Source: a virus. Taken from it: a stretch of DNA of 30,053 bases. Of this stretch, positions 28,334 to 30,053 are shown in pieces (the first letter of the stretch is position 1; each line of letters begins with the position of its first letter). The stretch covers positions 1 through 30,053 of the IMG/VR virus record IMGVR_UViG_3300025636_000020, one strand, 5' to 3'. Below the pieces are notes generated by a model that did no database searches, was not told the origin of the DNA, and saw nothing but the letters and a program-made list of their open reading frames with translations. Made by a program: the position numbers and the translations under genes.

Positions 28334-30053
28334 TTATTTTTTATTGATTGTCTCAGAAGACCATCTTCCACTTGTAATCATAGTCTCGTCAGTTCCATTA
28401 AACATTCCAATATAGAACGTTCTAGTCTGCATTCCTCTGATTGCACTTGCATTAGCCTCAGATACTTTAAATAGAACTTCACCGTCTCCCATGTTTATTG
28501 ACTTGTCAACGATATGATTAAATTTAAGTTTATTCTTACCATCCATAAACGAGAGCACAATATTATCAGCTCCACTTAAATCAATATTTACTAAATCATC
28601 ATTTAATTTTTTAGCAAGTTTAAATTTAAAGTAAGTTGTAAATGGTGGCACTTCTATTAGTAGTGAGTCACTTGCAACATAAGGCTTTGTTCCAACCTCT
28701 TCAAGTTCTTTATTAGCAGTTGCTAAAGATTCTAGTTCTTGAACACCAGTTGAAGAGACAACCACATTATATCTTTCAATAAATGAAGGTACCTTTTTAA
28801 TACTTCTAGGTGCTGCTGTTGAAATTAAATTACTAATTTTTCTATTCGTTGAAAGATTAGGCAATATATTATAGATTTCAGTCAATGTATTATTACCATT
28901 AATACTAATAGTCTGTAAAGTCTTTCCGTATTTACCAGCCTCATTAACTGTAATACTTGCTCGTTTAACAATTTGTGTGTTGTTAGTCTGGTTCCAGATT
29001 CTCATTGTCACATCAATTGAAAAGTTAACAGCAACATTAGCGTTTATAATTACAGGTCTAAATACAATCGGTGTATCAAAATCTTCATACTGCGTATAAG
29101 TTGTTGTAAATGTTTTTACATTTGAGGTTCCTATTTGCTCAAATACATCAACATCAAATAGAACCATAATGTCCTCACCAGATAGTCTAATCTTATTTAA
29201 GATATAGGCCTCAAATCCAGCTGTTGAATTATCACGCTCTCCGTAAATTTTAAAGTAGTCTCCATCTGCTGCATTCTCAACATTAACTGTAAAGTCTTGG
29301 AATTCATCCTCTCTCGAGATTGTAAACTTATTCTCTTCTACAGTTTTGATATAATCAAATCCACCAAGAGTCTCCAGCTTGCTAATTAATTTAAAACTAA
29401 TTCCATAATTAGAGGTTGGACTTAAATCCGAAGAACCTAAAGTTCCATCACCATAATATCTGTCATTAAATTCTGCATTCTGATTAATTAACGTTGGTAC
29501 TTTAACCTCAATAAATTTAGCATATAGAGTTTCACCAAGAATAAATGGCTTAGGATTGGCCATCTCATAGTTAGACTGGTTTAAGTAAACCAACTGTGTT
29601 AAGTTATTCTTAACTCCAGAAAGTCTTTCAGCCATCACCTCAAATAGGAAACCCTCATAGCCTCTTGCTGCAAAGTTATAACCACTTCTTAAGTGAAGTC
29701 TAATAGTATCATACTTAATATAGTTAATATTAGCAGTATTTGCAGTTTGAGATGCTAATAGGTCAGCCTCGTTCGAACCTGTCCAATCTTGGCTATTATT
29801 AATATAATTATAGGCATCATATGTGCCGGTTGAATCATATCCAATTAGAGCGTATTTGTCAACCTCGTCCGTATGTTGAACTGCATGGAATCTACCAAGT
29901 ACTTGATTAATATCATTCCCAACATTTTCATCTGGGTTTGCAAAAAGAGGGTTAGCTCTATTCGCAACTGTAATCTTACCTCCAATTAAACCTGTTGATT
30001 TATATTCTACTTGTCCGTCGACGTTTGGTGTAAATGTCGCGATATTAGTAGCA
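28334..30053 (-). CDS. Large virion structural protein, N-terminus beyond window edge
   Basis: The reading frame is open from the right edge to the TAA at 28336-28334, giving at least 572 residues. A GTG at 29638 is in frame but is not the start, because coding continues upstream through FAARGYEGFLFEV, HLRSGYNFAA, NSQDWTGSNEADLLASQTAN and TPNVDGQVEYKSTG without a stop. The protein is Asn/Thr/Ser-rich and beta-dominated, with no catalytic motif, typical of a tail, baseplate or fibre component. Words such as NPKPFILGETLYAKFIEVKV and TFYIGMFNGTDETMITSGRW suggest repeated beta domains. The following tail-tube-like gene, 6 nt away, supports a baseplate or tail assignment. Confidence 0.7.
   Translation of the reverse strand, partial: ATNIATFTPNVDGQVEYKSTGLIGGKITVANRANPLFANPDENVGNDINQVLGRFHAVQHTDEVDKYALIGYDSTGTYDAYNYINNSQDWTGSNEADLLASQTANTANINYIKYDTIRLHLRSGYNFAARGYEGFLFEVMAERLSGVKNNLTQLVYLNQSNYEMANPKPFILGETLYAKFIEVKVPTLINQNAEFNDRYYGDGTLGSSDLSPTSNYGISFKLISKLETLGGFDYIKTVEENKFTISREDEFQDFTVNVENAADGDYFKIYGERDNSTAGFEAYILNKIRLSGEDIMVLFDVDVFEQIGTSNVKTFTTTYTQYEDFDTPIVFRPVIINANVAVNFSIDVTMRIWNQTNNTQIVKRASITVNEAGKYGKTLQTISINGNNTLTEIYNILPNLSTNRKISNLISTAAPRSIKKVPSFIERYNVVVSSTGVQELESLATANKELEEVGTKPYVASDSLLIEVPPFTTYFKFKLAKKLNDDLVNIDLSGADNIVLSFMDGKNKLKFNHIVDKSINMGDGEVLFKVSEANASAIRGMQTRTFYIGMFNGTDETMITSGRWSSETINKK

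Noticed and set aside
28334-29638. 434-aa complete gene starting at GTG 29638
   Set aside because: The frame is open and protein-like through to the window edge, so the gene is larger and truncated.
1-30053. tRNA genes, insertion sequences, integrase or attachment sites
   Set aside because: I inspected the intergenic gaps and saw no cloverleaf, transposase or integrase; most gaps hold only terminators, promoters and the repeats listed.

Overview
The window is about 30 kb of a large, AT-rich, T4-like (tevenvirus-type) myovirus genome. Every convincing gene lies on the minus strand, so transcription runs from right to left. The T4-type set is clear: UvsX, UvsY, UvsW, gp32, gp61 primase, gp45 clamp, a family-B DNA polymerase in two pieces, and NrdA/NrdB. 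Most genes lack a Shine-Dalgarno sequence and start after A-rich leaders, which fits a Bacteroidetes (flavobacterial) host. That host assignment is an inference.

Layout in transcription order. (1) 30053-26727: a large virion structural protein cut by the window edge, a tail-tube-like protein, a small glycine-zipper head-type protein and a RuvC-like nuclease. (2) 26739-26543: two perfect 71-bp direct repeats, each with a promoter-like motif facing the opposite way. (3) 26446-22014: a small gene, gp32, primase, a 74-aa protein, UvsY and UvsW. (4) 21980-14540: proteins with a common N-terminal peptide resembling T4 capsid-targeting sequences. Among them are a 498-aa protein with repeated V-N-E-A junctions, a KTDG ligase-like nucleotidyltransferase, a ligase-like/NMN-adenylyltransferase fusion and a repeat-bearing 610-aa protein. 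(5) 14430-12297: small early-type genes with their own terminators, a DUF932-like protein and a DUF6378-like protein. (6) 12310-8462: an SGNH-like protein, a 49-aa protein, a 406-aa unknown, a PLP fold-II-like enzyme and an all-alpha dUTPase; this could be nucleotide or base modification. (7) 8462-1: polymerase part A, nrdB, nrdA, gp45, polymerase part B, two small genes, uvsX, a 99-aa protein and a truncated 2OG-Fe(II)-oxygenase-like gene.

The most unusual points are these. The polymerase is split in the fingers, with nrdB, nrdA and the clamp between the halves. An 18-nt perfect match to the conserved 23S rRNA helix 69-71 / I-CeuI site lies beside the nrdA terminator. Covalent-nucleotidyltransferase genes sit inside a head-protein cluster with apparent packaging and processing signals. 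A recurrent phage promoter motif (GAAACWAA, then TATAA about 20-23 nt on) precedes six minus-strand genes and also occurs reversed in the 71-bp repeats.
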